The translations under genes and the position numbers were made by a program. A stretch of DNA of 7,203 nucleotides from an uncultured Bacteroidales bacterium. Lineage in GTDB: Bacteria > Bacteroidota > Bacteroidia > Bacteroidales > Muribaculaceae. Positions 6,589 to 7,203 of the stretch are shown piece by piece. Position 1 is the stretch's first letter. Each line of letters opens with the position of its first letter. The stretch lies in assembly GCA_947175585.1 (NCBI GenBank), contig CAMWNL010000077.1, positions 1 to 7,203 of the forward strand, written 5' to 3'. Under the pieces are notes generated by a model. That model saw only the letters and a list, made by a program, of their open reading frames with translations. It did no database searches and was not told the origin of the DNA.

Positions 6589-7165
6589 TCAATTGCCGAA
6601 ACTCAGAGTTGTGTAAAATCTCGTCGAGCCGTCGCCGGAAAGAGCGTTCTGGAAGGTGAGATTGATAAACTGGCCGTTGGGTCCCCACCAGGTTGTCGTC
6701 AGGGTTCCGCCGTTGTTTGTTGAGCTGACCGGATTGCCGTAGTTTCTCACCAGCGTGCGGTAGGTGGAGTTGTAGCGGCTCATATTATAGACCGGAGTCG
6801 AGTAGACGAATTCCGACGCATAAAGCCCTCCGTTATTGTAAAAGAGCGTTGCGTCAGGCCAAAGCATGTTAAGCATTGATGCATTGGCTACATAGACCGC
6901 GTCATTGCCATAGCCCGTTACGTTATATCCACTGTTCATCAGGGCGTTGATGCTTATGTTGATGGCCGAGCCTAACGTCACACCGAGTATTGTCTGAAAC
7001 GGAGTCCAGCCCGGAGCAGGGCGGTAAGTCGGAGGCGGAGGAGTGGGACGTTGCCAGGGACGGTGAGCCGGCATGAGCGGACGTTGGGGCGGACGTGGGG
7101 GTGGAGGAGTGTGTCCGACGTGATGATGGTTGTTGCCCGGTCTTGGAGCCGGCCCGGCATTATGT
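6589..7165 (-). CDS. Proline-rich, probably secreted protein of unknown function, 5'-truncated at contig end
   Basis: I do not know a function. The genomic part encodes about 191 residues: a Pro/Arg/His-rich low-complexity region (HHHVGHTPPPPRPPQRP through PTPPPPTYRPAPGW), then a globular domain of about 130 residues. That domain starts TPFQTILGVTLGSAINISINALMNSGY, contains GNDAVYVANASMLNMLWPDATLFY and NPVSS-TTTWWGPNGQFINLTF, and ends TRFYTTLSFGN. It resembles small exported hypothetical proteins of Bacteroidales, which usually carry a signal peptide. The frame can be read on to a GTG at 7194 (201 aa), but bases 7166-7199 are sequencing adapter, so residues MGSDMCICD and part of the next codon are artefactual. 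The true start and probable signal sequence are missing. The aromatic, Asn/Tyr/Thr-rich C-terminal part suggests a beta-rich extracytoplasmic domain, which is inference. It converges on the SPOR operon and shares its terminator. Confidence 0.75.
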
Positions 7166-7199
7166 CTGTCGCATATACACATATCCGAGCCCACGAGAC
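7166..7199 (+). other. Illumina Nextera read-2 transposase adapter remnant (library artefact)
   Basis: Bases 7185-7199 are exactly CCGAGCCCACGAGAC, the complement of the Nextera read-2/i7 adapter arm. Bases 7166-7184 match the 19-bp Tn5 mosaic end CTGTCTCTTATACACATCT at 16 of 19 positions (mismatches at 7171, 7173 and 7183). The order and junction are those of a read running through an insert into the adapter, and CTCA at 7200-7203 would be the first index bases. This is not genomic sequence. Confidence 0.93.
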
Positions 7200-7203
7200 C
7201 TCA

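Noticed and set aside
7166..7194. GTG at 7194 and ATG at 7182 as true starts of the proline-rich gene
   Set aside because: Both lie inside the adapter-derived sequence, so neither is genomic.
1..7203. A novel defence, mobile or biosynthetic system
   Set aside because: Every gene but one belongs to a known housekeeping or envelope family. There are no repeats arrays, integrase, transposase or toxin-like genes, and no clear compositional break other than the adapter end.

Overview
The window looks like a Bacteroidota chromosome segment, most likely Bacteroidales; gut Muribaculaceae-like is a tentative guess. The reasons are TAnnTTTG-type promoter boxes (4263-4270 on +, 2428-2435 on -), weak or absent Shine-Dalgarno sequences, and the family make-up: a short hpt-adk pair, an exported bleomycin-hydrolase-like C1 peptidase and a small SPOR lipoprotein. 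All genes look like ordinary housekeeping or envelope genes. I see no mobile element, CRISPR array, tRNA/rRNA, toxin-antitoxin or defence system, and no gene-free stretch longer than about 160 bases.

Left part, minus strand (read right to left): a YbdG-type mechanosensitive channel (4139-2556) ends at a clear intrinsic terminator (2505-2539). A separate purine-salvage unit follows, with its own -7 box: hpt (2404-1865), then adk (1803-1222). Last comes an acyl-CoA synthetase/AMP-binding enzyme (from 1125) that runs off the left edge. Adk could recycle the AMP made by the ligase and the nucleotides fed in by Hpt; that link is an inference.

Right part, plus strand: from the divergent 4140-4297 region a compact three-gene operon starts. 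It encodes an exported C1 cysteine peptidase (4298-5494), a YfcE-like metallophosphoesterase with a GTG start (5505-6011), and a SPOR-domain lipoprotein (6008-6508) that overlaps it by ATGA. A perfect 16-bp stem (6528-6576) terminates this operon and also the convergent minus-strand gene at 6589-7165. That gene encodes a proline-rich, probably secreted protein of unknown function.

The most important observation is technical. Bases 7166-7199 match the Illumina Nextera read-2 transposase adapter at 31 of 34 positions, including 15/15 over CCGAGCCCACGAGAC. The right end is therefore almost certainly uncut adapter at a contig end. The apparent N-terminus of the last gene is synthetic, and its true start, probably with a signal peptide, is missing.
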